From Silene latifolia (taxonomy: Eukaryota > Streptophyta > Magnoliopsida > Caryophyllales > Caryophyllaceae), in contig NC_133537.1 in the NCBI RefSeq assembly GCF_048544455.1, positions 307,867,738-307,931,737 of the forward strand: DNA of 64,000 nt, read 5' to 3'. Below are positions 44,301 through 56,029 of this stretch, piece after piece (position 1 is the first letter of the stretch; the number at the start of each line of letters is the position of its first letter). The position numbers and the translations under genes are program-made. Under the pieces are notes generated by a model. That model saw only the letters and a list, made by a program, of their open reading frames with translations, did not search any database and was not told the DNA's origin.

Positions 44301-44930
44301 CCGCGGCCAAAGCCGGGCAGTCACTACCGAAGTATAAAAGCGTATAAGCACTGTTGAGACGCAAGTCTGACTACCCCGGCCAATCCGGGAGTGGCAGAGG
44401 AAGCGATCAATATGTCTATAGATACGGAAAGCAGTCGAAACGTAAACTCGGTTGCCTCGGCCAAAGCCGGGAGTGACGAGGGAAACGCGATTTGCCAACA
44501 GCAGTTGATACTCGCGAAAGCGACCAACATGCTTAGGAACGTATAAGTACGGTTGAGAAACGCAAATCGGACGCCTCGGCAGACCGAGAGTGAAAGAGGA
44601 AGCGATCAACACGTCACGATCTGAACGCTGTCGAGCCGTAACCTCGATTGCCTCGGCCAAAGCCGGGAGTGACGGGGACACAACGACCGATACGCTAACA
44701 TGTTCACAACGGCGGTTGGGAAGCGCAAATCTGACGCCTCGGCCAGACCGAGAGTGAAGGAGGAAGCGACCGACATGCCAACATGTTTAAAAACGTTAAG
44801 TACAGTTGAGATACGCATTCTAACTGCCTCGGCCAAGCCGAAGGTAAAAACGAAAAAAAAAGCGCTCAATTAATAACGAAAGAAGACAACTGAATGAAGG
44901 ATTGTGATCAAAGCCCCGGCCAAGCCGAGG
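44301..44930. repeat. Array of eight GC-rich hairpin repeats
   Basis: The motif cctcggccaaagccgggagt (variants ccccggccaatccggg, cctcggccagaccgagag) occurs at about 44301, 44374, 44455, 44573, 44651, 44736, 44827 and 44914. Each can fold on itself (cycggc/gccgrg). The intervening sequence (agaggaagcgatcaa.atg, gttgagaaacgcaa) also repeats. It lies between pol and the antisense ORF, which run towards each other. Confidence 0.8.
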
Positions 44931-45180
44931 GCAAATAAACAAACTTTATTAAACATGTTTACAGGTGATACAAAACGAAATCGGCAGTAGTCCAATAAGG
45001 ATAGCCTAAACTCAACCTACCAAAGTTTTACAAAAAAAAGAAGAAGGAACAACAAAAAGTATCACATTGAGACAATGAAGCGCCAAAAGGATGGCAGGGA
45101 GAGAAGGCTCAAAAGTTGGCCCCCGAACAGCTGAAGCTATCCGAAGGGCCAGGTGAGTCTGGTGACGACCGCCCGTCTCC

Positions 45181-47683
45181 CTATGCTTGTTGCTGCTCGC
45201 CACCAGCAGCAGCAGCATCATCTTTGGTGGCCGGCCCAGAAGAAGGCTTGGCAGCTTCACGTGCCCTTGCCCTTTCAGCCTCCTCTCTGGCCTCCTTCAC
45301 CTTTGCAGCATGGGCCGCCTTGGCCTCAGCTTCCTGAGCAGCCTTCGCCGCCTCCGCCTTCTCCGCAGCCGCCTTCTCCGCAGCCGCCTTCTCCGCAGCA
45401 TCGGCCTTCTCATCCAGAAGCCGGTCAAAAGCTTGCCACGGGAAGGAGCCTTCAGGAACGAGCTCTTTGATTGCCTCCCTGGTAGCCTCTTCAGCTTGGT
45501 CCTGGTACCGGGAACACATGTCAGGGATGACAACGGTTTGCAGCGTCTCAATGTCCTTCTCCCTATGGGCAAGGACAGCCTTTGTGCTCTTGTGCTCCTT
45601 TATCTCAGTCGAATGCAGGGACTTCCACTTTTCCCTCTGATCAACCATGGCATTATAGCCGCCCTCAAATTTGGCTTTCTCCTCCAGGACTTAGCGATCA
45701 CCACCGCACCTCGGCCTTGGCTCTCTCGGCTAGGACCGCCTTTTCGGCGTCCTCCCTAAGCTTTTGCTCGGCGAGGAGGTCCTTCTTGACGGTCTGGGGA
45801 AGTCCTCCCTCGACCTCTCGGCCTCCTTCTTAGCAGTGGCAAGATCGAGCCTAAGCCGTTCAACCGCGAGGGCGGCTCGAGCCATGACCGTTTCTTGCTC
45901 CATAATATGAGCGCCGGCTAGTTCATTCCACTTCGCCGGACTTCTTGCACAACCTTGTGCCTTCCGCCACAAGCCGAGCGGCGGAAGGCTTCGGGGAGGA
46001 GGAGTCGACGATGACATTTTGATTGCCGTCCGCACCGGCCGCTTCTCCAATTGTCGTTCGGTGGGACCGGCACGGCGACGGTTGATCTACAAAAAATTCG
46101 GACAAAGCATCCATGTCAACATTCATTGACATGTCGAAAGCTTGTCATCGGGAATGCCTAGTGAACCAGCTAAATCCCGAGCCATAGGTTAGATCCGTAC
46201 CGACCTTGGCCTTCTTGGTCGGAGGACCCTTTTCTTTCTGAAGCCTCGTGTAACGGCGGTGGCGGACTCGGTCTCTTTTCTCTTATTCAAAGAAGGAGGA
46301 GCCTCAATGCGGTGACCTCCTCCTCAACATCGATGACCACTGCGCTTTTGGACCACGGGGATTGAAGATTGAGCCGGAGTTGACGCCGTCGCCGCCATAG
46401 ACGTTGTCTTTGGTTTGCGACGCGGCACGTTACTGGCAATCTGCGCCTGAGTCGCCGTCACATCCAGTGCCTTCAACTGCTGGTCCATGAGTTCGTTAGG
46501 AGCCGGTCGGCGATCACGTGTCTGGGCCTTAGGATGCAGCTCAACAACTCTCCCATTCTCGTCAAGTCCCAACCTCTGGAGAACGGAGACAGACAGTTCC
46601 GGGCCAAATCGGTCTGCAAAAGAAACAAAGCAGGAGTTAAACAAAGGAAATAAACCAAGATTCAAAATACAGAAACATAAAAAGCAAAGATGGGCCTCAC
46701 ACCGACCCCACTCACCCTGTTCGAGGGCCGGTATGAGGCCGACGTGCGAGAGCGGCTCATCACGAAGAACGATCTGCGTCGGGGCATCCATCCCTTCGGC
46801 GTCCCATCCTTCTCGGCCTCAAACAGCCTCATTGCCCGCTTTTCGTCCTCGTTAAGATAGACCTTCGAGGCGCCCATCTTAAGCTTATTCCGGGAGACGT
46901 ATCTATCATGCTCCCCTTTACTCTCGCACCGCAAATTGACGCGGTCCTGGAAGGACCGTGGCGTGATAGTCCTCGAACCTCAACGTATACCCACCGCCCC
47001 CTCCGGTCCTTGCAAGACGTCGGCTTGGAAACGATGTGGCCCGACTCGGTTTGTATCTTTGTACCACCCACAACCGCCTAGGGTAGTTTGTTTAAGATGG
47101 TGGAGCCGGCAGAAGAGGTTCACCGTTGGGGCCTCCCCTTTGAAAAGACACAACCATACAAAACCAACAATCGTCCTGATGGCCAACGGATGTAGTTGGG
47201 CCACAGCGACATTCATCGCTTTAATAATAGCAGGAACGTATTCATTCAAAGGAAACCGGAGCCCATACTCCAGGTGTCTGATGTATACGCCGATACAACC
47301 CTCGGGAGGGCAACAGACGGCCTGACCCTCCTCAGGGATAACAATTCTATACCCCCTGCCGAAGGAGTAATGATGTTCAAAAAGTTGAGCAGGAACAAGC
47401 GGCGAACTTGTTCGTCGAGCACGGTCGGATCGATCGGCGAGGCATCACCTTGCCCCGAAATAAGCGGCCTCCTTACGACAGAAGGGGTCGCCTCATCATT
47501 ATCATCATCCTCATCATCATCATCATCCTCGAAACCCTCCAAAAATTTTGGATCAATCTCAGGAGAAAGCGGCTTGGGACCCCCAAACCCTATCGGGGTG
47601 ACAACCAGTGCCTCCTCTTCATCAGAACGCGATGGTTCGCCCCCCGGCGCAGAAGTACTAGGTCCAGCATCAGCAAAAGACAT
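45181..47683 (-). pseudogene. Antisense ORF of the Tat element (gypsy-type transposon protein), spliced and broken
   Basis: Reads on minus from ATG at 47683 (MSFADAGPSTSAPGGEPSRS, acidic run near residues 50-65) to a shift near 47249, then NEYVPAIIKAMNVAVAQLHP and FVWLCLFKGEAPTVNLFCRL (47246-46980), text typical of the putative gypsy-type transposon domain of Grande-like elements. After more frame changes, an apparent GT-AG intron (donor 46715, acceptor 46614) separates LIPALEQG from DRFGPELSVSVLQRLGLDEN. The C-terminal part (45648-45181) is an Ala/Glu/Lys coiled coil, ending GGEQQQA. The function is unknown; such ORFs recur in Tat elements. At least three breaks make it non-functional here. 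Confidence 0.65.
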
Positions 47684-47952
47684 GACAACAAATACTTAAC
47701 AAATAAAAGTTGAAAAATTTGTTTGTTTACCTTGGAAAAGTGTTACGCCGAGTAACGCTTTGAAGACTAGAGAGAAGTTTCTTCGAAGAAAGCTAGAAAG
47801 AAGAAATTTTTTTGAGAAAATGAATTTTTGGTGGCCAAAATCAGGGGCTAACTGCTCTATTTATAGAGCAAAGCCCATGAAACGAACCAATCAGGGCAAA
47901 GCCCATGAAGCGTCAACCAATCAACACCGAGCCACGTGTCAAGCATGCAGCC

Positions 47953-48076
47953 ACAGAATGCCAATCGATGTATCTTCTTCAACACGCTCCTTGACAGAAT
48001 GCCAATCGACGTATCTTCTTCAACACGCTCCTTGACAGAATGCCAATCGACATATCTTCTTCAACACGCTCCTTGG
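47953..48076. repeat. 41-bp tandem repeat, three copies
   Basis: acagaatgccaatcgaygta followed by tcttcttcaacacgctccttg occurs at 47953, 47994 and 48035 with one or two differences. It lies in the untranslated region between the antisense ORF start and the 3' LTR, probably in that ORF's upstream region. Confidence 0.9.
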
Positions 48077-48214
48077 TATCTACTTGCCAAATGGCCCGCT
48101 GTTTAACCAAGCTTGGCAGCACCGGCCGGGGGCAATCAAAAGCACACGGCACTCTCAACCTCGGTCTCAGCCAGCGCCATTTTCTTTTCAACATTTGATG
48201 TCCATTACACATCC

Positions 48215-48355
48215 ATGTGGAGGGGGGGATATGATACGGCCTGAGCAGAACCAAGCCGAGGAAGAAGAAGCCGGGGAAGAAATTCAACTTGCGCAGAATA
48301 CGCTCAACACTCATCGAAGGTCCATACCACGGCATAGACTACGCTGGGGGCAAAT
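48215..48355 (+). promoter_or_regulatory. Polypurine tract candidates of the Tat element
   Basis: Two G-rich tracts: tggagggggggat at 48219-48231 and gctgggggcaaat at 48343-48355, the second touching the 3' LTR start and therefore the likely plus-strand primer. The first could be a central or older tract. Confidence 0.6.
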
Positions 48356-48956
48356 TGATGGGGCATATTCTGCACCCGCTGACCGAGTCAACATATTGAG
48401 CAAGGTCAAAGACATCCACAACAAGTCAACGTATTAGACAGCCTAACCGACGCAGCCTGTCGGCCTGTCACTTGGGTCTCGGCTAGGCAACCAGCCAACC
48501 GGGAGACATATCCGCGTACTCATATCCAAGACCCCTCGGCATGGAGTCAACAAGGCCAGCCGGCCTGCCATGGGTCCCTCGGTCGAGGGTAGAACAGTCT
48601 TTCCACCTGCTCTGCCACTTGGCCACTTGGCCACTACGTGACAAAAGGTGAAAGTCTATAAATACTCCTCAATCCTCATTGAGAAAACGATCCAATAATC
48701 CACAATTCACCCTAATACTCACTATAAATCTGGTATAAACTCCCTTATCTCTCTACAATATACTTTGCCAAGTAACACACAACTTAATCTCTTTAAGTTT
48801 AATGACTTGAGCGTCGGAGTGAGTACGCTCGGTACCAAGCCGAGCCCTCAGTTTGTTCATTGTTTCGGGAGAGGCCGAAAGGGAGAGTCAAGCAAAGACG
48901 TCATTCATCAAGCTTACGTGGTCATAAAACACTGCTCTGAAATTACACCCGGAACA
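48356..48956 (+). repeat. 3' LTR of the Tat element
   Basis: 601 bp, TG...CA, followed by the target duplication catgt (48957-48961). It corresponds to 27048-27643, and the visible differences show that the Tat element is older than the nested one. Confidence 0.9.
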
Positions 48957-49034
48957 CATGTCATAAGGTATGGTTGTTGCATTTAATAGTTGTGTTTCGA
49001 TGTGATATGTAGGTAACATTTTTATGGAACTTAC

Positions 49035-50671
49035 ATTCTTCTCGAGGAGACTTTCAATGGTTGTTATCCTGCGTGTGAGCTGTGGACGGCGGCACTCGAA
49101 GATCTGTTGTCTTTTTGCATTAAGCATGTTTTCATTTTCCTTAGCCCTGTATCAATGTAAATACTAGTAGTATATATATCAAGCATATATATCATATAGT
49201 TATGCAGAACATTCAATGTTTGCTTACCAAGCCTTGAGCGATTCTGCCTTTTCTACCTGTGGATTTAAGATTATGAATGATGCATGCGTTGTTATGAGTG
49301 AGAAGCCTGCAATATAAGAGTTCATGCATTGCTGTCAGTAATTTTCATTGTTCTTCGTTGCTATATACTTACATAGCAAGTTTCAGATTGAACCTTTTTG
49401 GTATGAGGGCATCAGAGCTGTAAAGCCAACTACTGGAAAGGTTGCTGCAACAGAGTGTAATGCTGCACATTCTTGAATTGCTAAGTCTGTCCAGGCTGTT
49501 ATCATCATCACCTGCTGATGACTACATTCCGGAAAAGAATTTTTTAAAGCCTGGATTTAGTTTAGGTTTGTGCATGCATAGTTTTGCGGTCAAAAATTAG
49601 GAGTGTACCTGTGATCAACAATTACAACCTCGCAAGCATCTGAGGTCCGACAGTTGTAGTTAGTATCATTGCAGCGCCGGTCCACATATATAACAACTCC
49701 TAAGACATCTGAAATTATAGATATAGTTAAATGGCTAACAGATGTATGTACTAATTACTTGTTTTTTTTTTTTTTTTTTTTTGGTTTTTCACTTGCCATT
49801 GTATGTGTATTATTAGTTGAAATTGGAATGTACATTTAATTGCACTGCAACTTACCGTAGCGAACATCAAGTGATACTGTTCTAGGGATAGTTCCAATTA
49901 ACACGTAATTAGGCATCTGAGGAACTTCTATTTCGGGAACAAGTTCGATAATCGTGTTGATGTTGAAATCAATTTCATAAATTTGATTTCCTGAACTTCC
50001 TGAAGAGTTAGAACGTATTGGTTCGACCCTGGCATTAGCAATGTCATATTCCTTGCCTTCTTGCATAACATCCTCAAATGCTTCTAGGGATTCATTGAAG
50101 AGGTAGGTCTTCATTATAGTACCCTGCACGGTCAGGATCATGTCCTGTTACCGTGGTTTGTCGTGGTCAAGTTAAAGTACATATGAGTATTCGTAATATG
50201 ATAGCTCTGATATTAGGACTTTTGATTCTGTTTGGGCATATCCGGGCACAATTGGCATGTACCAACAATTTAACACAAAACTGATCAGTTTACGGCAAAA
50301 CAGTCTTATCTCTAAGAGGATGAAGTTCAACAAGACCAAAAAAAAAAAAAGAAAATCAGACAATATTGTAATGCGATTTTGCAAGTCTTAGCAAACAACG
50401 GCATTTCTCTAGGCACCTCAAGTAAGCAGGTGTATGATATATAATGCAGTGATAGTTTAGGAATCAAAGAAAGTTTTGCTAATCAGGAAATATTATAAAG
50501 TTATCTGAAAGGTACCTCGTCATCCTGAAAGGTGATTTCTTGGTACTCTAAGGGGCTTTCAGGTGTTGCTGAACGCACATTTGTTATATCGACGACCCGT
50601 GCTTTAATAGTGTATGGACCAGTTGTACCAGAGAATTCCCTAATGTGTTTCCTTAAAGGTCTCATAATGAT
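49035..50671 (-). pseudogene. RPA1-like protein, N-terminal and middle OB domains
   Basis: Six minus-strand exons with GT-AG sites: 50671-50516 (IIMRPLRKHIREFSGT, ends EITFQDDE); 50144-49856 (DMILTVQGTIMKTYLFNESL, then EGKEYDIANARVEPIR); 49708-49609 (DVLGVVIYVDRRCND, then EVVIVDH); 49511-49394 (VMMITAWTDLAIQECAA, then FPVVGFTAL); 49257-49229 and 49146-49035 (AKENENMLNAKRQQIF). The second to fourth match the first and second OB folds of RPA large subunits. The remaining exons lie beyond the LTR element at 26,900-26,270, so the insertion is intronic. Plant Helitrons carry such genes. Exons read open; whether it is expressed is unknown. Confidence 0.7.
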
Positions 50672-51029
50672 CTGCATTTTAACAGAGATGCAAGCAATTA
50701 AACAGCTATGAAACCTTTGTTGTATAGATACAATATATAGCACGAATAATGTAGCTACTATTCAGCTATGTATGGTGTAAAGCTTGAAAAGTCTAGATGG
50801 ATTTTAGATTCAGTATCTCTGTGGTAAACTACGTAAAAGTTTGTTTGTGACTGACTGCTAGCCTTTTAGATTTGGTTTGCAAAATAACAGAGAAAACATG
50901 TGTGTACCTTCGATAAGCTACAACAAGATGTCTAAGATTGTCTCTACAATATGTGCTGGGATCTCTGAATTTTATGATAGTGCTTTGATATATCTTTCTA
51001 TTTCTCCTTCTATGTTTGTTTTCCTTTAT

Positions 51030-51032
<3 letters not shown>
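50672..51032. other. Upstream region of the RPA-like gene
   Basis: One exon-like minus stretch near 50990-50910 reads KFRDPSTYCRDNLRHLVVAY before a GTACAC donor; it could be an earlier exon of the same gene but I cannot place it. The rest is AT-rich and ends in a (TA)n tract. Confidence 0.35.

Positions 51033-51120
<88 letters not shown>
51033..51120. repeat. (TA)n tract 1
   Basis: About 44 uninterrupted TA units, directly abutting the left end of inverted-repeat element IR-A. Confidence 0.95.
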
Positions 51121-51123
<3 letters not shown>

Positions 51124-51649
51124 GCAAGATCCGTTGAGTTTGCCACTTTTCGTGAGTTACCCCCGCATTTATATACCATTGGATATAACAAGATCAATGG
51201 CTGAGATTTGTCATCAAAAACATGCGTCATCTAACCTCCCATTTCACTTTGTATGTTTACTTTCTCTCTCTTCCATTTTTCTCTTCCTGCTTCCCCTATT
51301 TTCTTCCATTTTCAATCAATTCTTCAAATTCATCTCAAATTTCAATCAATTTTTCACAAAAACTGAATAATTCAACTCAATAACAGAAAACTTGTTGATT
51401 ATCTTTGATTATTTCGATTGAATCAAGCAATATTAATCAATTTTAGTCCAAAATATGGGGAAACCCTAACGTAAGACTACGAAACGAAGGTAAGCATAAA
51501 TTTTTTCAATTTCGTGATTAATAATATTTGGAAACAACAAATTTAACAGAAGAATTGTTTATTACTGAAAATTTTGATTAGACTTCGTTTTTTTTTTTTT
51601 TTTTTTTGTGATCTGAAACAGTTTAAGCAACGATAAACACATGTAATTG

Positions 51650-52540
51650 GTGGCGTTTAATGAAATAACTGAAGTAATGTATAGAATAATTGGTGTCGTA
51701 TAATACAATAACTGGTGTTGTATAATAGAATAACGAACGTAATATATATGTTATTTTGCGAGTTATTTCAATTTCTACTCCGTTAGTATGCTTGTTTATC
51801 ATACCGTTGACATTTGATTGATGATTTATTATCATAATGTTGAAAATTTGTTGGTAACCTAGATTAGCACACCAACAGTTTGTTAAAATGTCTAGTTGAA
51901 TTTAGAAACTCAATTATTGTAATGAAAAAACGTGGTTATTTAATAGTTACTTAAATGCAGAAACGCGGTTATTGTAATGTACAAACTCAGTTATTGTGGT
52001 GTAGAAACACTGATATTTGTAGTTATTGTAAGGTAGAAACTCAGTTATTATAATGAATAAATTGTGTTATTGTATTGAGATGAAACTCAAATATAAATTT
52101 CTTGTTCAATCGTTAGTTGTTGTAACATTACATCTCAATTATTGTATTACTTAAACCCAGTTATTCTATTATTAAAACTCAGATATTGTATCTCGTAGTT
52201 ACTTCTTGGATGTTATGGTAAGTAATATTCTGCTTTTTGGTGATTTGCAGGTTAAGTCACGATATACAGGAATAATTGACGTTCAATGGAAAAATTGATG
52301 TATATACGTGGTCATTTTTTGTTAGCTTTCATCTTGTTTAATTGATTAACTTTGTTATTGTAATGTAGAGAAACTCAATTATTGTAATGTAGAAACTCTG
52401 ATATTTGTAGTTATTCCAATTTAGAAACTCAATTATTGTAATGTAGAAACTCAGTTATTGCAATGTAAAACTTTGGTATTTGTAATTATTATAATGCAGA
52501 AACTCGGTTTTTGTAATGATTAAATCGTGTTATTGTATTG
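51650..52540. repeat. Degenerate array, unit like gttattgtaatgtagaaact
   Basis: Irregular units of about 20-25 bp built on cagttattgtaatgtagaaa, spread over 51650-51830 and 51900-52540. The reverse-complement motif forms the second array of IR-A at 53040-53470. Confidence 0.75.
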
Positions 52541-53039
52541 AGATGAAACTCAAATATAATCAAATTTCTATCTTGTGTTTGTTTTCATGTTGTTTAATTT
52601 AATAACTAGTTATTTTCATTCAATCGATAATTGAGATTGGTTAATGTAATAGCAAAATCAGAAAAATGAAATAATAATATATAACAAGGTTAAAAAAACC
52701 ACTTACTTTCATTATATAACTTTCCAACCCATTATATTTAAACTTCTCCAACAAATTATATCTAAGCATCATTATCATTACATCTAAGCGTTTCAAATAA
52801 TACATCTAACAGTGGTAACATCACAAATACTACATATATTTATCTCCGATACTACGTCTAAAGGTATTTCTTCCAACGAAAATCGCGTCTTGTCGTTGTT
52901 TTCACCATTTTTTCTCCAGTATTTCTTCCCGGCGAGAACCATATATTGCCTATTGATGAGGGCTGAATCCGCAGAAAACAAAGCTCACTGAAAGATGTAA
53001 AAGCAAAAAAAGGAGGTAAGTTATAAATAATTATGCAAC

Positions 53040-53470
53040 TCTAAGCAAATTATATAAGACCACAACAATAACTCCAAATTGAAATAACTGAGTTAAAACA
53101 ATACAATAATTGATATGTAATATTACTATAACCAACTTAAACAAATTATATTAGAAGGAATCATCTTACAACAACTCTAATTTGAAATAAGTAAGTTAAA
53201 ACAATATAATAACTAAGTTTGAATAATAGAATAACTCGGTTAAAGCAATACAATAACTATTATTAACATAATATATTCTAACATATATAGCAAACAAGAA
53301 TCAACTAGAAAATACAATAACTAAATTAGAATAATACAATAACTCGGTTAAAGTAATACAATAACTGTTATTTACAGAGTAACACAATAAACAATAAATA
53401 ACTACAAAATACAATCACTGAATTTGAATAATACAATAACTCGGTTAAAGCAATACAATAACTAACACCA
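53040..53470. repeat. Degenerate array, inverted relative to 51650-52540
   Basis: Units built on aataactcggttaaagcaat and acaataactaagtttgaata, the reverse complement of the first array's motif with several fixed differences. The ORF at 52793-52981 lies between the arrays and has no domain. Confidence 0.7.
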
Positions 53471-54153
53471 GCAGACAAAGTTCGTGGTGGTAACTGGTAA
53501 CACATCTAAATCAAAAACCCTAAAAATTATCAATGATACAAAATAACACAATTGAATAAGAAAAAAACTTATCAAACAGCTTAAAAACAACATGAATATG
53601 CACAAGATCGTTTAGAATTGTCATACCAAACTTAAAACCCTATAAATTATTGGGGAAAAAAAAATGAGAAAACAAGCAATTTAACAACAAAACATAAGTG
53701 CAGACGAACATACAACGAATCAACGAAAATAAAAAGGATATTAGATAAGAACGATAATGAAAACGCACCAATCAGATCTAGAAAACAAAATTAGTACCTT
53801 ACCTATAGTGAAATTGAAGAGAAATACGAAAATGAAGCAAAATAGACAACGAAACTCCTTAATTGATGACAAATTTGAACGAGATGATGATGATTAAGCC
53901 TGCAACTTGAACGAATTTGATGAAAATTCAATTTGACAAATTTGAACGAGGATGTCGTTGTTCAATTTTTTTGTTCTGTCTTTTTAGGGAGAGAAGGAGA
54001 GGAGAGAGAGAGAGTGATTTTTCTAATAATGAGGGAGGTTGAGAGAAAAGTGAGTATATATAGGTTAAGTAAGATTTAATCTCAACCATCCATCTTAAAT
54101 TAGATCAATAGTCCAGATTCAGAGGGGTAACTCACCAAAAAAACCAAAATATG

Positions 54154-54276
<123 letters not shown>

Positions 54277-55389
54277 GGGTTCTTATAAGGCCACTACATC
54301 TTATGAGTCCCTAAATCCTTATAAGGGCCTTTGGATGGAAGGGATGGAGGGATGAGATTACATCTCAATGGAGGGCTTCAAATCTCCCTTCCTAATCTCC
54401 CTCACTAATTCTGAACAACTCCACCTAATTTTGTACAACTCTTCCACCATTCTAATCTCCCAACTCACTTCCTCATTCACTCATCCTCTCTCATTTCTCA
54501 CATTCACTCTTTCTCTCTCATTTTCTTCCCACCCTCTCTAAAAAAAAAAAAACCAAACTCATAAAAAAAAAACCCAAACTAAAACAAAACAAAAAAATAA
54601 CCAAAAAAACCCTCACCCGGCCGTCCCCGACACCACCCTCACCAGTAGTCCCCGACACCACCACGACCTCCCTCCCTTCTTTGACCCGCAACACCCACAT
54701 CCCGACCTCCCTCGATCCCGACCCGCAACACCCACGACGCCCTCCTTGCTGCCGCCACACACCGACAACAACACCACATCCCGCCCTCCTTCTTTGCGCC
54801 ACACACCGACAACCCCACCATCCCACCATCCGACCTCCCTTCCCACCTCCCTCCCTCCATCAACCAACAACAACAACGCCAACAACCAGTAACAACAACA
54901 AGCAACAACAACCAACAACATCCCGACCACCCTCTGCCGGCAGACACAACTCGCCCACCACCACCCGACACCGGATCTTGTAGCCCTCCTTGCCGCCGCC
55001 TTTCTCCCTCCCTGCTGCCGCCTCACCGTTCTCCTTTTCTCCTTTTTTCTTTCTCCCTCCCTGCTCTTCCTTTCTCCTTGTCGTTTTTTTTCTTTTTTTT
55101 TTTGTTTTGTTTAGATCTCGGTTGTGTTGTCCATATTTCATGTTTTTTTTTTGTTATTTTTTTATTTGGTTATTTTTGTTATTTTGGTTTTTGTTATTTT
55201 TGTTATTTGTTTTGTTTGGTTTATTTTTGTATTTTTTTGTTTGGTTTATTTTTGTATTTTTTTGTTATTTGGTTTTTTTTTTTACTTAGTGGTTAGTTTT
55301 TTATTATTGTTATTCAAGTTTTTGGTTTTTGTTTGATTTTATGTTATTTGTATATTTTAGATATCATGTTTTATATTTTTTCAAATCTG

Positions 55390-55770
55390 TCTTGCTAAAG
55401 TTATACTATTTACGACTAAAGTTATACACTTAAAACATTAAAGTTATACTATTTACGACTAAAGTTATACCTTCGAAACATTAAAGTTATACTATTTACG
55501 ACTAAAGTTGTACCATTGAAACATTATGATTTGTGTTATGTTTTGATTTTTTTTTATTGTTTGATTTTTTTACTATTTACGACTAAAGTTATACATTTTA
55601 TGACTAAAGTTATACATTTTATGACTAAAGTTATACATTTTATGACTAAAGTTATACCCTTAAAACATTAAAGTTATACTATTTACGACTAAAGTTATAC
55701 CCTTTTACCATTAAAGTTACACTATTAACATCTAAAGTTATACATTGTATAAATTGAAGTTACACAACCA
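55390..55770. repeat. Array of gactaaagttatac units, first block
   Basis: Units such as actatttacgactaaagtta and tatgactaaagttatacatt repeat about every 18-45 bp. It is an early, more spaced version of the array at 56030-56850. Confidence 0.8.
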
Positions 55771-56029
55771 TTCAAGTTTGTTTTGTTTCGTTTTTTTGTT
55801 TGGTTTGGTTTTTGTTTTTTTTTGTGATTTGATTTTTTTTTGTTCTTTGGTTTTTTTTTTGTTATTGGTTAATTTTTTATTATTGTTATTGAAGTTTTTT
55901 TATCGTACTTTTTTGACTTATTGGTTTTTTTGTTCACATTTTTATATGTCTTGTATTACATTTTGACATTTTGATCTAGTATTGTTGGTTCAAAGTTAGT
56001 ATTGGTGGTTTTTAGGATTTCGGTTATAT

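Larger units (their letters stand above)
27048..48956 (+). mobile_element. Tat-lineage Ty3/gypsy LTR retrotransposon, 21.9 kb including a nested element
   Basis: Starts TGATGGGGCATATT and ends ACCCGGAACA, flanked by the 5-bp duplication catgt (27043-27047 and 48957-48961). LTRs of about 600 bp carry a TGGCGCC primer-binding start and a G-rich tract before the 3' LTR. The order gag, protease, RT, two RNase H domains, integrase is Ty3/gypsy; the second, plant-type RNase H and an antisense ORF downstream of pol are Tat-lineage features (Grande/Retand-like). An 11-kb LTR element is inserted in gag. All ORFs carry frameshifts or catalytic changes, so it is not autonomous now. It sits in an intron of the RPA-like gene of H4. 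Confidence 0.9.
25829..51015 (-). mobile_element. Helitron-like element H4 with RPA1-like gene, split by an LTR retrotransposon
   Basis: The 3' end on minus is CTAG (plus 25829-25832) beside a ccgcgc/gcgcgg hairpin (25841-25846 and 25855-25860). Its first base directly follows the last base of H3, so H4 appears to have inserted at the H3 boundary. Exons of an RPA1-like single-strand-binding protein, a known Helitron cargo in plants, lie on minus on both sides of the 22-kb LTR element. The 5' end was not found; 51,015 is only the last position before the first TA tract, and H4 may continue beyond it. No Rep/helicase ORF is visible. Confidence 0.5.

Noticed and set aside
45187..45759. 190-codon plus-strand ORF, Leu/Arg-rich
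   Set aside because: It is the shadow of the minus-strand Ala/Glu/Lys coiled-coil ORF at 45181-45648.
46487..47699. Plus-strand ORFs across the antisense gene
   Set aside because: The minus-strand text has the recurring protein features; the plus frames are complements rich in Ser and Arg.
50877..51204. Ile-Tyr repeat ORFs on both strands
   Set aside because: They are translations of the (TA)n tract, like those at 59607-60281 and 62014-62254; no other coding sign.
54518..55336. Gly/Val/Arg-rich and Phe-rich ORFs
   Set aside because: Low-complexity products of C-rich and T-rich DNA in IR-B; they overlap on both strands.
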